Shown here: positions 1 to 10,703 of the stretch, piece by piece
How positions within the stretch are numbered: the first letter of the stretch is position 1
Layout of the letters: each line of letters begins with the position of its first letter
Assembly (NCBI GenBank): GCA_963575745.1
Contig: CAUYUJ010019250.1
Coordinates: 118,501-182,500, forward strand
Reading direction: 5' to 3'
DNA length: 64,000 bases
From: Prorocentrum cordatum
Taxonomy: Eukaryota; Sar; Dinophyceae; Prorocentrales; Prorocentraceae
Notes under the pieces: generated by a model
What the model saw: the letters and a program-made list of their open reading frames with translations, nothing else
Database searches by the model: none
What the model was told of the DNA's origin: nothing
Made by a program: the position numbers and the translations under genes

Positions 1-3000
1 AAATTCAACACACTATCGCGCGGGATTCGGCAAGACGCACCTGCCGGAATGGTCACCCTCAACGAGGAGGCGGGCGAATTTAGCGCGATGCAAGTATGGT
101 GTCCCGCAGAGCGACGCGGCGAACGGGATCAGCTCGCGAGCGGACGGCTACGAACTACAACCCCCGTCACACGAAGATAGCGCGCCAGATTGCCACTTGC
201 ACGCTGATCCCTGCAAGGTGAACTCCACCCGCCACAGCTCGCCGAATTCGCCAACGGCGACGCCCACAACACCCCCACTCGCGAGGCTGAACTGCGAACC
301 GCGCCCAGTCGCGAGGCACCAGTGCTGACCTGAGAGAACGTCTAACGGCGAGGTCGACACGAAACCAAACACCAGCCCAGAAGCGAATCCTCGGCGAGCT
401 GGGGCTTCAAGGCAAGCAACGCTCCACGGCAAGCCTGGGCAGAGGCTAACCTGCGAGCGCCGTTCGGGGAGAGCGCTCAGCAGCTTAGCGGCGTCAGGCA
501 GCCCGGGAGGCGGTCTCCTGCCGCGCGTGCTTCGACAGGCACCTCCACGACGAGCTCGGACCGCAGACCCAGAGCACTTCCAAGTGCCGTTCGGTCCGCG
601 CTTCCTCGGAGAGCACGGCGTTGCTCTACGGTTCGGAGGCTGCCTCTGGGTGCGCCGACCCCAGTCTGCAGCTCCGAAGCCACCTTGGTTGCCAGCCCCG
701 CAGCCTGAAGGGAAGTCTATGGTGGCCTCTTTGCCGGGCAGCCTGGGGACCGATCTCCGTTCGCGCGCGCTTCGACTGGCATCTTCACAGCAACATCGGG
801 CCGCAGATCCAGGGCCTACCAGAGCCACAAGGCAAAGTCGGCCTGCAGTTCGTCGGGTAGCACGGCGACTTCGAGCGCCATTCGGTCAGCACTCCTACGG
901 GAGAACTGAAATCGATCTACGCTGCGGGTGCTGCCCAGCCCCAAGATGGCTCCAAGAGTTCCCATGAGAACTCTGCACAAAAGGATACGAGAGGCGCCAC
1001 GAGTGACAGACCTGTGGGCGGTGCTCGACGGGTCGCTACACAGAGTGCATCGCTTGCACGCCAGCGGAGTCGCCACAAGCATTCCGAAAAAAAACAGGAA
1101 CTGGATAGATCGGGAATCTCTGAGAGCCGGAGGGTCTGGGTGATGCATCGGGCGCCGCGACCGTTCCAGGGCGCTCTGGAGCGCTTCAAGAGCGCTCAAA
1201 GGGCGCTGTTGGAGCGCTGCTGGGCCTGCCTGAGATCCTCCTCCTCTCCTTCGACGCCAGCGCCTGTCCATCCTTGGGACAGATGGCCTCTGGGGTCGGG
1301 TGGCCAAACGTCCTGACCGCGCAACGAGGAGGGAGTGGAGGTGCATCCAGGAGGTTTCTCTCAGTATCCAGGTGGAGGGCGGCAGTCCACCTGGGCACCA
1401 GCGACAAGGCCCACCGCAGAAAAGGCGACCAGGGGGGGGGGAGCGGAAAAGGAAGGAGGAGAGGGCAGGAGGGAACCAGAAGGCGGAAGGGACGGGAGCG
1501 CAGCCGTAGGGTCAGTGGCCCCGCCGTCAATCGCGCGCGCCGGCACCCGATGCAAAGAGCGAGCGGGGGAGCGGTGCCCCCACCTACGGGTGACCTTTGC
1601 CAACGGCGACCTTCGGCGCGCTGCTGTTCGGGAGGGGGGGGGCGTTACCCCGAAAAGCAACCCATCTGGATGCCGCCAGGAGCGACGCAGGGGCGCCCGC
1701 AAGCGGCCCGTTCGGCCCGGCACCGAAGGTCGCGCTGACGGAAGGGCACTCCTGCGACTCGCCGATCCTAGCCCACCGGACCCCCGGCCCGACCGCAGCG
1801 CAGACGCGGCGTCGGAGGACAGGAGCGCCCCGAAGGTCTCCAGGATGGAGCCTTTTCTGGGGGGACCGGCGGGCCGTGCTGCTCGCGAGAGGTCGGACGC
1901 GCCCTGGTGTCAACTTGTGTCTGCCCGAGCAGGCAGTGGCACTAGATGCTCTCTGCTCCCGTCGAGAGAAACTAACTGGGACTTCTGGGACTTCTGGGTT
2001 TTCGCTCAGTGCCCGCCGGTGGGCGCCTTATGGCCGCCTCGTACGCTGGCTGAGTAGCTGGGTCTGCCAGGTTGTCAGCCAGCGCCTGCGTTTGGATGTC
2101 TCGTGGGTGACTTATGCGCTGGCTGGCGCTCGCGTCACATTGAGCCTAACCCCATACAACAAACTCGACCACTTTTCCATCGGCTTTATGGATCCCTCAT
2201 GAGACACTGCAGCAAGCACGTGTTTTGCCTCGTAGCTCGTTTTCCATATGAAAGCACACCAGCCCAGCCAAGCTGGCATCGCATCCTCCACTCCCTTCAA
2301 ACAATACCAATCGCTCACACTCGCTTGTTTCACAGAAATCGTTGAGCAAGAATCCCCCTGCAACAAAAAACATAACAAACACCCACACATTGCAAACACG
2401 TCCACGTAACAGCAACAAACAGTTTATTATCATCAAAAACCTGCCGACCCTTCGGGGTGTGTGAGACGGTGTCGTCGTCTTCGTCGTTGTCGTCGTCGAT
2501 TTCGGAGTCGTCGCCAGTCCCAGGAGAAGAAGAAATGAGCAGGGAACATGAGCGTCGTAGTCAAGTCGAGTCCATCCCCTTTTCCCCCGTGGTGGGGGGG
2601 GTGGTATAGGGGGGGGGACCGGGGGGTGAGTACGGTGGGGTCCCGGGGGCGTTCCCCCTGTGGACAGAGGGACCGGGGGACACCCCCATCTGGGCGGGTC
2701 GCCAGCGCGGGGCCCCTGGGAAGGTCCCTTCTGTGGTGGCGGGGCTGTTCCAAGTCAGAATACCGCCCCCCGCTTGATCCCAACATGTCCTGGAGGGCGC
2801 CAGCAGGGGTCCCGGGGGAGGTCCAGCCTTCAGGGTCGGCGGCACCAGCCGCAAGGCCATTCCGCGCGCACTTGCTGACATCATAGGACCAAGTCAGTCC
2901 AGCAATGGCGTCCCACAGCCGCACTCTCATTCCACAACACGGCTCACCTCCGTTGATCTACCATGCGCCCTGTGGGCGGCCCCACTCCATGCGGGCCGCA

Positions 3001-3020
3001 CGCGCGCGCAGCCATGCGAG
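1..3020. other. GC-rich DNA without a recognisable gene
   Basis: Open frames occur on both strands, as expected where GC is high and stops are rare, but none gives a recognisable domain or balanced composition. The stretch around 370-900 holds two related blocks: the text near 528-575 (CTTCGACAGGCACCTCCACG) recurs in altered form near 769-820, about 240 bp further on, suggesting an old direct duplication. G-runs lie at 2587-2650 and a GTC-rich stretch at 2468-2515. Confidence 0.5.
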
Positions 3021-3029
3021 CTTGTTGAA

Positions 3030-3031
<2 letters not shown>

Positions 3032-3061
<30 letters not shown>
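3032..3061. repeat. (AT)n microsatellite
   Basis: Uninterrupted alternating A and T for 30 bases. Confidence 0.95.
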
Positions 3062-3064
<3 letters not shown>

Positions 3065-3869
3065 GAACCCCTTGTTTCCGAACAAACTTCTTGATAGAGA
3101 CGTCCAGCAAAAAGAAATAACCCCATTCCCTGATTGACCAAAGATCATAACATAGTTTTTGCATCTTCGCACGCGCGCACGTCCTCACCATCACCCTCAT
3201 CATCTGGCGCCATCGCATCACATCCGTCACCATCTTCGTCAATCACTCAATTGCCGCTATCCTTACAAGCACAACCACCGCTATCAACAACAAAAGGAAA
3301 TCATGATCGTCACATTGACCTTGCCGTCGTCATCATCAAACTCGCAACCACCATCGCTACTATCATCATCGTCGCGTCATCTGTCAACATCATCATAATA
3401 CCGCTCCCGCCCGAGTCGCCAACCCCCACTGGAACGCCCGTGCGTCACCGCAGCCTTTAAGATCCGCTGGGGTGTCCCTCGGAAGTTAAGCGTCATCGCG
3501 GATGCATCAGTTGTACCAAACCAGCTGGTCGCCCTGCGCGCGAGCGTTCGCGCGCACACGCGGCCGCACACATGCGCTGGCGAGTGCCAACCCAAAACAG
3601 CATTCATGGCAGCATAGATGTTGCCAAGCAAATTGCGGGTGGGCGGGTGGGATGAGCGCGCGAGCAGTGGAGTTGACAATTCATGACTTGACAAAAACAA
3701 GCTACACTACATGGGCTGCGACCCCTAGCCTGCACCTCGAAACGCGCACACCATAAATTTCTTGACTAGAACCACGCACGCGCTTCGCGCGATTAGGTAG
3801 ACAGATCGTGTCACTCGGATCGTGCCCCTCAGGGAATTCCACCGACGACCCCAAATACGTGCTTGACTC

Positions 3870-4480
3870 AGCGTCCCCCCGTCCATGCCGGCACAGCCCT
3901 CAAAAGGATCGCGCCCAACAGAGATCTATCTCTACCTACGTCCCCAGACACAAGTCTCGCATAGCTGCACGGCACTCACGCAGATCGCGACCAGCAAATA
4001 ACTGCATGTGCGGCACCATAGGGAAGCTTCATAGCGTCGCCTGGCTTACTTCGGCACACCTCTCACACGGATCCTGGCCTGCAGAAAGTTCCAAAACGTG
4101 CCCAAGATGCAAGATTCGCATGCCGTCCCCCACCCCACCTACTTCGGCACATCACTCGCACGGATCGTGGCCCACAGGGATCTGGCCCCAGAGGCACGGT
4201 TGCTTCGCATTACGCGTCCCCCGCTACGGCGGCCCACCCCATCACGCGGATCGTCCACGCAAAGGCCCAGAGGCACAATTCGCACAGCGCCTCCCCACCG
4301 CCCATGTCGGCACATCGGTCGTGCGAATCAAGCCCCAAAGGAGCTCCACCAATGGCACCAATCGGCAGCTTCGCACGGCGCCTCCCCGCCCATTTCGGAA
4401 CATGCCTCGCACGGGTCGTGCCCGGGGGAGGTTCACCTTCGGCCACAGCGGGCGTGTTCGCGCGGGGACATCCGAACCAT
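3870..4480 (+). repeat. Degenerate ~85-bp direct repeat
   Basis: A phrase like CTTCGGCACATCACTCGCAC followed by GGATCGTGGCC recurs near 4047, 4138, 4300 and 4390, with a weaker copy near 3885; spacings are about 80-91 bp or a double step. Copies differ by many substitutions, so the array is old. The 254-residue open frame across it (3808-4572) follows from the repeat and is not called a gene. Confidence 0.5.
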
Positions 4481-4573
4481 TCAGCACACCTTCATTCAAG
4501 TCGTGTTCCTGCCAAGTGGGCTTCTGTTCTGCTAAGTGGGCTCCCGATATTCTTGATCCAGTTGCCAGCTGAG

Positions 4574-4770
4574 CCTCCTGCTGCTGGTCCTGTTGTTCCT
4601 CCTCGTCGTCCTCCTCGTCCTCCTCCTCCTCCACTTATTCTTCCTGTCCCTCTCCCCTTCCTTCCTCTTTTCACGTCCTACTACCACCTCCTCCTCCTCC
4701 TCCTCCGTGCCTCCTCCTCCTCCCCCTCCTCCTCCTCCTCCTCCTCCTCCTCCTCCTCCTCCTCCTCCTC
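4574..4770. repeat. (CTC)n microsatellite
   Basis: Pyrimidine-rich tract that becomes pure CTC triplets toward 4770. Similar tracts recur across the window. Confidence 0.9.
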
Positions 4771-4910
4771 TGCCTCGGCAGCCTTTGGCGGCCTTCAGCG
4801 GTCCGCGTTGGCTTTCGGCGGCCCCTGGCGGCCTTCGGCGGCCCTCTGCGGCTTTCGGCGGCCCTCGACTTATTCTACACCTTCTAAGTCATTTCACAAA
4901 GTCGGACTAA

Positions 4911-4942
<32 letters not shown>

Positions 4943-5282
4943 GATTATCCCAAGCCCGTGCCCTTGGCTGTGGCTTCGCTAGATAGTAGATAGGGACAGT
5001 GGGAAGCTCGGACAGTCTTGCGCCCATCCTGTAGAGGGACACGCCCGACTTAACCCTACCCTCGCCCTCCTTTGGCGGCGGGGTGAGAGGAGTCCGCGCG
5101 CTCGTTGGTCGCGTGGCATCGCAAAACCACACCTTGCCTGTGTCCCTCCCCTGCGCGGCCCGCGAAATGACGCAGGAGGCGGAGCCGCGCCAATTCAGAC
5201 TTCAGAAAGTGTTACAATTCATCCTCATGCTGGGGGAGGGAGGGTGGGAATAGGCGGGCCCCTCCGGCGCGCTCGACCTAGC

Positions 5283-5510
5283 TAACTTGGCTCTACACTC
5301 CTCCACTCTACTCTACTCGCATCTGCTCTGATCTATTGTATTAAACTGCACTCTACCCCGACCCTAGTCTACTCCACTCTACTCTACCCTCCTGCTAGTC
5401 TACTTTACTCTACTCTACTCTACGTTGCTTTATGATGCCCTACTCGGCTCGACTAATCTACGCTTCGCTGCTCGACTCTACTCTGCTCTGCTCTACTCTA
5501 CGTCTGATTG
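5283..5510. repeat. Degenerate ACTCT pentamer repeat
   Basis: Blocks of CTACTCTACTCTACTC separated by diverged copies of the same 5-base word. Confidence 0.7.
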
Positions 5511-5556
5511 TGAAGATGGTCGAACGATTGTGGGGACGCCATTGGGATAGCCACAG

Positions 5557-5650
5557 GAAGCCATTGCAATAGCAGAGGAAGCCATGGCAACAAGCAGAAG
5601 AAGCCATTGCAAGAGCAGAGGAAGCCACCGAAACCAGCGGAGCAAGCCTT
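5557..5650. repeat. Four copies of a ~21-bp minisatellite
   Basis: GAAGCCATTGCAANAGCAGA appears four times in succession, with substitutions in copies two and four. Confidence 0.7.
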
Positions 5651-6619
5651 TGCAATAGGTTGAGACATAATAGAGAGGTGGGAATTCGTAGAACAGTTCT
5701 CTTTACATGGAGGTATGACTCCTATAGGCAAGTAGGTCGGAGAATGTCACACAACGTCTCCACAACAAACCAAGTTCAAACGTCGGGAAATTACGCTAGG
5801 ACGCACCCCATCGCATCTGCAATCACCGACTGAATTAACGAACGCAGCCAGAACGAGTGATTATAGGAAAGGACATGTGATCCCATTTGCACTCTACCTT
5901 GGAACACCTGGCGCTGCGTGCCCCATGGGCCATGTGTCCATGGAAAAGTGCTCGAGCATTGGAAACACGGCTCAAACTCTTCCGCGTTGGCAGACATGCT
6001 GCTCCGTGAATCCCTTGAATTGTTGACTCCGACCCTCGTTGGGACCTCTCTTGGGCTCTGGAGCCTCCAGGAATCTCCGCGGGCCCCCCCTCGGGGGACC
6101 TCCGAAAATTCTCGGGGACATCTGTGGCGAGGATCTGTGACCCTCCTCCCCCTCCTCCGCTCCTCCACTTAATCCTACTCGTCGTTGTCCTCGCCGTTCG
6201 CTTCCTCCTCGTTCTCCTCGTCCTCTTCGTCCTCCTCGAAATGATCCTCCGTCCTCCCTTCTCCCTCCGCCCGCCTGCATGCCCACCCTTTGCTCCTCAG
6301 ATTCCATCCTGCTACGTTCCCTCGCTCAGGGCGGGGGCGGGAGAGGAAGATCAACTGGCCCCAGTAACCCAGCGAGGCCCTTGCGGGGTCAATTCGCAGG
6401 TGGGCCCACGTGATAAAACCATTCTCTGTCAGGAACGCTCTGGCGACAAAGAACACTCGTTCGACGGCGGGAGGCGACGCCGAGGAGGGCAGGAGGCGGG
6501 CAAAGCGGCGCCGTCGCTGGGCTCCGCCCTGCCAGGCAGGCGAATGGGCCGGCGGTGGCCCAGGGAGGGGCCGTGGATCAGGAGGGAGACGGCCATTTTA
6601 GGCGGGGGCAGGGAGGGGG
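5651..6619. other. Left flank of the retrotransposon, no gene seen
   Basis: Mixed sequence with a CTC-rich patch at 6140-6240 and a G/A-rich patch ending at the element boundary (6600-6624). Open frames here are short and unconvincing. Confidence 0.5.
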
Positions 6620-6624
6620 GAGGG

Positions 6625-6923
6625 TGTCGATTTCTCTCGGTTCACCCCAGTGTGCCGTCATTCGCTCCGTCCATAGCAATTTGTGTTACAGGCCTTCATC
6701 GGGGCCACGGGAGCCCCGGAGGTAAGAGTACCTCCCTCGCCTTTCCTATTCTACCAACATCGAGCCCAATACGAACACTCCATACCCAACACCCTACCTC
6801 TCCCAGCTCAGCAGTGTGTGCGTGTGCGAGAAGGCGCCAGAGGAGCGCCTGGTGGAGACCAGCAACGAGGACGAGTGCTGGCCGTGTGGAAAAGGAGTGT
6901 ACCCTGTGAAGCTTCGCTTCACA
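6625..6923 (+). repeat. 5' LTR
   Basis: Starts TGTCGATTTCTCTCGG, ends GCTTCGCTTCACA. Differs from the 3' LTR by five substitutions and no indels. Presumably contains the promoter and polyadenylation signals, but I cannot place either by eye. Confidence 0.95.
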
Positions 6924-6941
6924 TGGTAGCGGAGCAGGTTT
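6924..6941 (+). other. Primer-binding site, tRNA-iMet type
   Basis: TGGTAGCGGAGCAGGTTT abuts the LTR end. The usual eukaryotic initiator tRNA complement begins TGGTAGCAGAG or TGGTATCAGAG, so this matches at all but one or two of the first 11 positions. That places first-strand priming as in most copia elements. Confidence 0.75.
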
Positions 6942-6956
6942 CTGCTCCACGGAAAC

Positions 6957-9900
6957 ATGACAGATGTCATGAAGACCCCGACGGTGCCGACGTGGAACGG
7001 CAGCGCCGGCACGTGGGAGAAGTACCAGCAGGATGTAATGAACTACGTGGACGGCACGAAGTGGGAGGACAGGTACCTGTGCGGCCCCTGGTTGGTCGTT
7101 CGGCTGACGGGTGCAGCGGCGACAGCTTGCATCGGCCGGCCTCGCGGGTGGCTGTCCAACTCTTGGGGTGCTGACTACCTGCTGGAGTACCTACAGAAGA
7201 ATGTGATGCGACAGCCGGTCGAGGACGTCGGGCACTACATGGAGGAGTACTTCGTGAAGCACCGCCGCTGGCGCGGTGAGGGCATGGCTGAGTATTGCCT
7301 TCGTGTGCACGAGAGCTACCAGCGTCTTCGAGTGGCTCTCGCTAGAATGGTCAGGAAGAACGGCAAGGACCAGTTCATGCCGGACGCGCCTAATACCCAG
7401 GCAGCTTCATTCAGTCAATGGCCGACGGGCGGCCAACCCAGTCCAGGTGATGCTTCGTGGCACCGCGTCGAGAGTGAAGAGGGCACTCCCGAGGGCGATG
7501 AGGAAGCGCCTGAAGTGCGAGACTGGCAAGTTCCCGAAGCTCAGTGGTACGGACAGGTGTGGCACGGCGACCGCGGACGGCAAGACGGGTGGCGCAACAA
7601 TGGACGGCAGAGCTGGGATAGATATCCATGGGCCCATGGCGGGGCCAGAGGCAGCAGTCAATGCTCTTCCCCCACCCAGGACTTGCCAGAGGTGCTGCCG
7701 AGTGTGATCAGAGGATGGTATCTACTACATCGCGCAGGCCTGGACGGCGGCGAGATAGCAGCAGTGATCGGATCGTGCCGTGGCGATTTCAGAGTCGACA
7801 ATGTCGAGAGCGCTCTCAGGACTCAGTGGCCTAGTGACGAAAACCTGAAGGACAGGGACTACAGGAAGTCGAAGTTCATCCGGCAGCAAGTGGCCGCGGC
7901 GGCGTTCTACGGGGACGACGCGCAGACCTGGGGCGACGGCGACGAGAGAGACAATGCGCTGGCAGTGACGTCGACAAAGGAAGGCGAGGAAGAAGGCGTC
8001 GACGACGAGGCTTACGCGACAGCGATCACGGAGGAAGAGGAAGCCTACGCCCAGTTCCAGGCGAGCCAGAGAAGGCTCCAGGACGCACGGCAACATATCA
8101 ACAGGCACCGCACGGGCAGGAAGTTCTTCGGCTCCGGGGGGGGGCAGCGCAGTGACGGGCGTCAGGGTCCGTGCCTCAAGTGCGGAGGTGGCCATCGCAC
8201 TGGGAGCTGTCCGGACAGGGCGGACCCCAAGTTGAGCCAGAACAGCCCGGCACCTGGCCGGGGTGGCGGCGACGGCGGCGGCAAGCTCCACGGCTCCATT
8301 TTGATGGCGGAGTACGACGCCCGCTCAGATGACGAGACCGAGCTGCAGGTAGAGGAGCTCGGCAACGTAGTGGACTTAGACGACCCAGAGGTCAGGATGG
8401 CGTACATCGTCGAGAAGGCCACTGAGAACGGGCACGGCATCATGGACTGCGGGGCGACGAAGACCATTGGAGGCATCGAGGCGGTGGAGACCCTCAACGA
8501 AATCCTGATCTCCAGGGGGCATCCGCCGATGGAGGTCGACCTGCAGGACCGGCCCGTCTACAAGTTCGGCAACGGCGAGGTGACGCGTGTCCTGTGCCGG
8601 GTCAAATTTACCTTTTTGGTGCAAGGAGAATACGTGTCGTTTTTCGTTCACGCGATCGACGCGAAGGGTATCCCTATCCTGGTGTCGATCGAGACGCTGA
8701 ACAACCTGGGGGCCATCGTGGATTTCGATGCGGCCTGTGGTATCTTCAAGAAGATAGACCCGTTCAGGATGATATCGTTCCCCAGGTCCCGTACTGGCCA
8801 CCTACTGATCGACCTGACGTGCGACTTGCTGGGCGGCACGGCGAGTGTCGAAAGGCCGGCAGATTGCATTCTGAGTCGGGGAGTGGCAGCACTTGCAGAC
8901 GAGCCCGCTGGGGTCCCAGCGGGCGAGGAGTCGCGTGAGTCTGGTGCGTCATACATCCCTCCCTCCTCATCGTCATCACCTCTGGCGTTGGCGGCATCGA
9001 TCACCGACAGCAGCGCAGGTTCAGAGGCACTCCCAGGCCCCACGGGGATGCCATGTGCATCCTCTGGGCCTTGCAGGGCATCGACAGGAGCTCCGAGTAA
9101 GACAACGAGGTTCTCAAGTACATCTACTGGCTCACAGAGTACCTCTACTGGATCTCCAATAGGATCTGCGAGTCCACAGAGTAGGTCTACCGGTTCACAG
9201 AGTCGGTCTACGGGGTCACAGAGTAGGTCTACGGGTCCACTGTGTACCTCTACGGGATCTCCTAGAGTCACCACAGGTCCACAGAGTAGGTCTACGAATC
9301 CAGAGGAGTCCAGACGTATCGGGGAACCTAATCAAGATGTCTTGGGAGATCAAGTATCCAGAGGGCCTCCTCCTCGGGGTCCCGAAGCAGAAGAATCGGC
9401 CCGACGGAAGGCCGACGCCAGACTGAATCCAACATGGTCAACAACACTACAGTCCCAAAGTGCGACGGCTCAAGCGTCGGCTTTCTCGCGCATCCCGCAG
9501 CCTCCGGACGTGCGATCAGATGTGCCAGCACCCTGCCACGTCCTGCATGCGCAAGGTAGAGCCCCTTACCGAGCTGGCGCTATGGGACGAGGACGGAACC
9601 CACATGACGCGCGACATGCAGAGGGCCAGGCTGCGCCAGATCTACATGGCAATGCCAGTCGGTGGTGCCCCCGTGCGCCACAAGAAGAAGGCCGAGCTTG
9701 TCGAGGATGCGACTACCATGGGCTGTGTCCTGGCGGGCAAGGAGACGCGCGGCGACCTCCAGATCCTGATCACCGAGAAGCACGAGCAGCCCCTGGTGAT
9801 GGTCAAGGGCTCCGACAGAATGCCGTTCGGTCGCCACCAGACGTTGACTATCCAGGAGCTGCTGGAGAAGGAGCGGGAGTACGCCGGGTGGCTGGTGAGC

Positions 9901-10703
9901 CGGAGCAATCCGCGCCTCAAGCGTCTCACCGACTGGCTGGTCATGAAAGGGATCAAGTCCGAGGACATGATGAACAAGTTCGAGCTGCCTCAGCCCAGGG
10001 TGAAGGGGGAGAAGCTCGAGAAGACGGAGGGCCCGCGGCTGCTGGTCAAGGATCAGACTCGTCAGCGTCCGACGGCACAGCGCTCCATGACCGAGGAGAC
10101 CGCCGCGATGGAGACGGGGACGTCCAAGGAGGAGCAGATCATCGACCTGCTTGGGGACATGAAGATGGCCATGAACGCGCTCACGACCAGGGAGCAGAAG
10201 GTGGAGGAGACGAGCTCAGCGTCGAGCGGCCCGCCTGGGCCGGCCGCGCAGGGCCACTGAGGGATCCCACGGACTCTCAGGCTGCCTGGCTGGCGGGGTG
10301 TCTGGACAAGAAAGCAACGCCAGCATGGACGTTCCTGACCGGGGCTGCGAGAGTGAAGCTAATGGAGGTCTGTTGCTCACCAGCGTCGGGCCTATCTCAT
10401 TTCGTGATGCAAGAGTCGGGTGCGGACAGTGCGAGTCGAATGAGTGGCTGGAACGGTTTTGATTTATCCACCACTGCAGGCCTGCAAAAGGCGAGAGCTG
10501 AGCGAGAGCGAGTCCGTCCTGAGCATATGTGGTTCTCCCTACCTTGTGGGCCATGGTCCGGCAATAACAATTTCAATCGTAACAAGCCAGAAATCTGGGC
10601 GCAGGTTCTCTCGAGTCGGAAGAGGTCCAAGCGCCTCATCAGGAACTGCCTGATCCTCGTCATGGACCAGGTGGCGGACCGAGGTCATGCACACTGGGAG
10701 TAG
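6957..10703 (+). CDS. Copia Gag, zinc knuckle, protease and a methyltransferase-like segment
   Basis: Open for 1248 codons from the ATG at 6957, 33 bp after the LTR. Residues 1-130 look like copia Gag (PTVPTWNGSAGTWEKY..., LTGAAATACI). A CX2CX3HX4C zinc knuckle (CLKCGGGHRTGSC) begins at residue 406 (8172-8210) and would bind element RNA. The aspartic protease site is MDCGATKTIGG with catalytic Asp497 (8445). Residues ~720-780 hold a 21-bp, 7-residue repeat (SQSRSTG). From about residue 825 to 1100 this frame is probably not the translated one: composition turns Arg/Gly/Asp-rich, while frame 1 reads normally. After 10261 it reads VKLMEVCCSPASGL..., WNGFDLST..., WFSLPCGPWSG, a conserved-looking segment resembling S-adenosylmethionine methyltransferase motifs. 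It stops at a TAG after HAHWE. Confidence 0.8.
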   Translation: MTDVMKTPTVPTWNGSAGTWEKYQQDVMNYVDGTKWEDRYLCGPWLVVRLTGAAATACIGRPRGWLSNSWGADYLLEYLQKNVMRQPVEDVGHYMEEYFVKHRRWRGEGMAEYCLRVHESYQRLRVALARMVRKNGKDQFMPDAPNTQAASFSQWPTGGQPSPGDASWHRVESEEGTPEGDEEAPEVRDWQVPEAQWYGQVWHGDRGRQDGWRNNGRQSWDRYPWAHGGARGSSQCSSPTQDLPEVLPSVIRGWYLLHRAGLDGGEIAAVIGSCRGDFRVDNVESALRTQWPSDENLKDRDYRKSKFIRQQVAAAAFYGDDAQTWGDGDERDNALAVTSTKEGEEEGVDDEAYATAITEEEEAYAQFQASQRRLQDARQHINRHRTGRKFFGSGGGQRSDGRQGPCLKCGGGHRTGSCPDRADPKLSQNSPAPGRGGGDGGGKLHGSILMAEYDARSDDETELQVEELGNVVDLDDPEVRMAYIVEKATENGHGIMDCGATKTIGGIEAVETLNEILISRGHPPMEVDLQDRPVYKFGNGEVTRVLCRVKFTFLVQGEYVSFFVHAIDAKGIPILVSIETLNNLGAIVDFDAACGIFKKIDPFRMISFPRSRTGHLLIDLTCDLLGGTASVERPADCILSRGVAALADEPAGVPAGEESRESGASYIPPSSSSSPLALAASITDSSAGSEALPGPTGMPCASSGPCRASTGAPSKTTRFSSTSTGSQSTSTGSPIGSASPQSRSTGSQSRSTGSQSRSTGPLCTSTGSPRVTTGPQSRSTNPEESRRIGEPNQDVLGDQVSRGPPPRGPEAEESARRKADARLNPTWSTTLQSQSATAQASAFSRIPQPPDVRSDVPAPCHVLHAQGRAPYRAGAMGRGRNPHDARHAEGQAAPDLHGNASRWCPRAPQEEGRACRGCDYHGLCPGGQGDARRPPDPDHREARAAPGDGQGLRQNAVRSPPDVDYPGAAGEGAGVRRVAGEPEQSAPQASHRLAGHERDQVRGHDEQVRAASAQGEGGEAREDGGPAAAGQGSDSSASDGTALHDRGDRRDGDGDVQGGADHRPAWGHEDGHERAHDQGAEGGGDELSVERPAWAGRAGPLRDPTDSQAAWLAGCLDKKATPAWTFLTGAARVKLMEVCCSPASGLSHFVMQESGADSASRMSGWNGFDLSTTAGLQKARAERERVRPEHMWFSLPCGPWSGNNNFNRNKPEIWAQVLSSRKRSKRLIRNCLILVMDQVADRGHAHWE
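9430..10260 (+). CDS. Copia polyprotein segment in shifted frame, PFG-type nuclease-like motif
   Basis: Frame 1 is open and has normal amino acid balance here, whereas the overlapping frame 0 does not, so this is likely the ancestral coding frame for the stretch. It reads RLKRRLSRASRSLRT..., then MTRDMQRARLRQIYMAMPVGG, KKKAELVEDATTMGC, and GSDRMPFGRHQTLTIQELLE followed by NPRLKRLTDWL. The MPFGRH...YAGWL pattern recalls the small domain found at the C-terminus of some exonucleases, and I recall similar text in other dinoflagellate copia elements; function here is unknown. It ends GPPGPAAQGH-stop exactly where frame 0 becomes protein-like again. Confidence 0.55.
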   Translation, partial: QHGQQHYSPKVRRLKRRLSRASRSLRTCDQMCQHPATSCMRKVEPLTELALWDEDGTHMTRDMQRARLRQIYMAMPVGGAPVRHKKKAELVEDATTMGCVLAGKETRGDLQILITEKHEQPLVMVKGSDRMPFGRHQTLTIQELLEKEREYAGWLVSRSNPRLKRLTDWLVMKGIKSEDMMNKFELPQPRVKGEKLEKTEGPRLLVKDQTRQRPTAQRSMTEETAAMETGTSKEEQIIDLLGDMKMAMNALTTREQKVEETSSASSGPPGPAAQGH

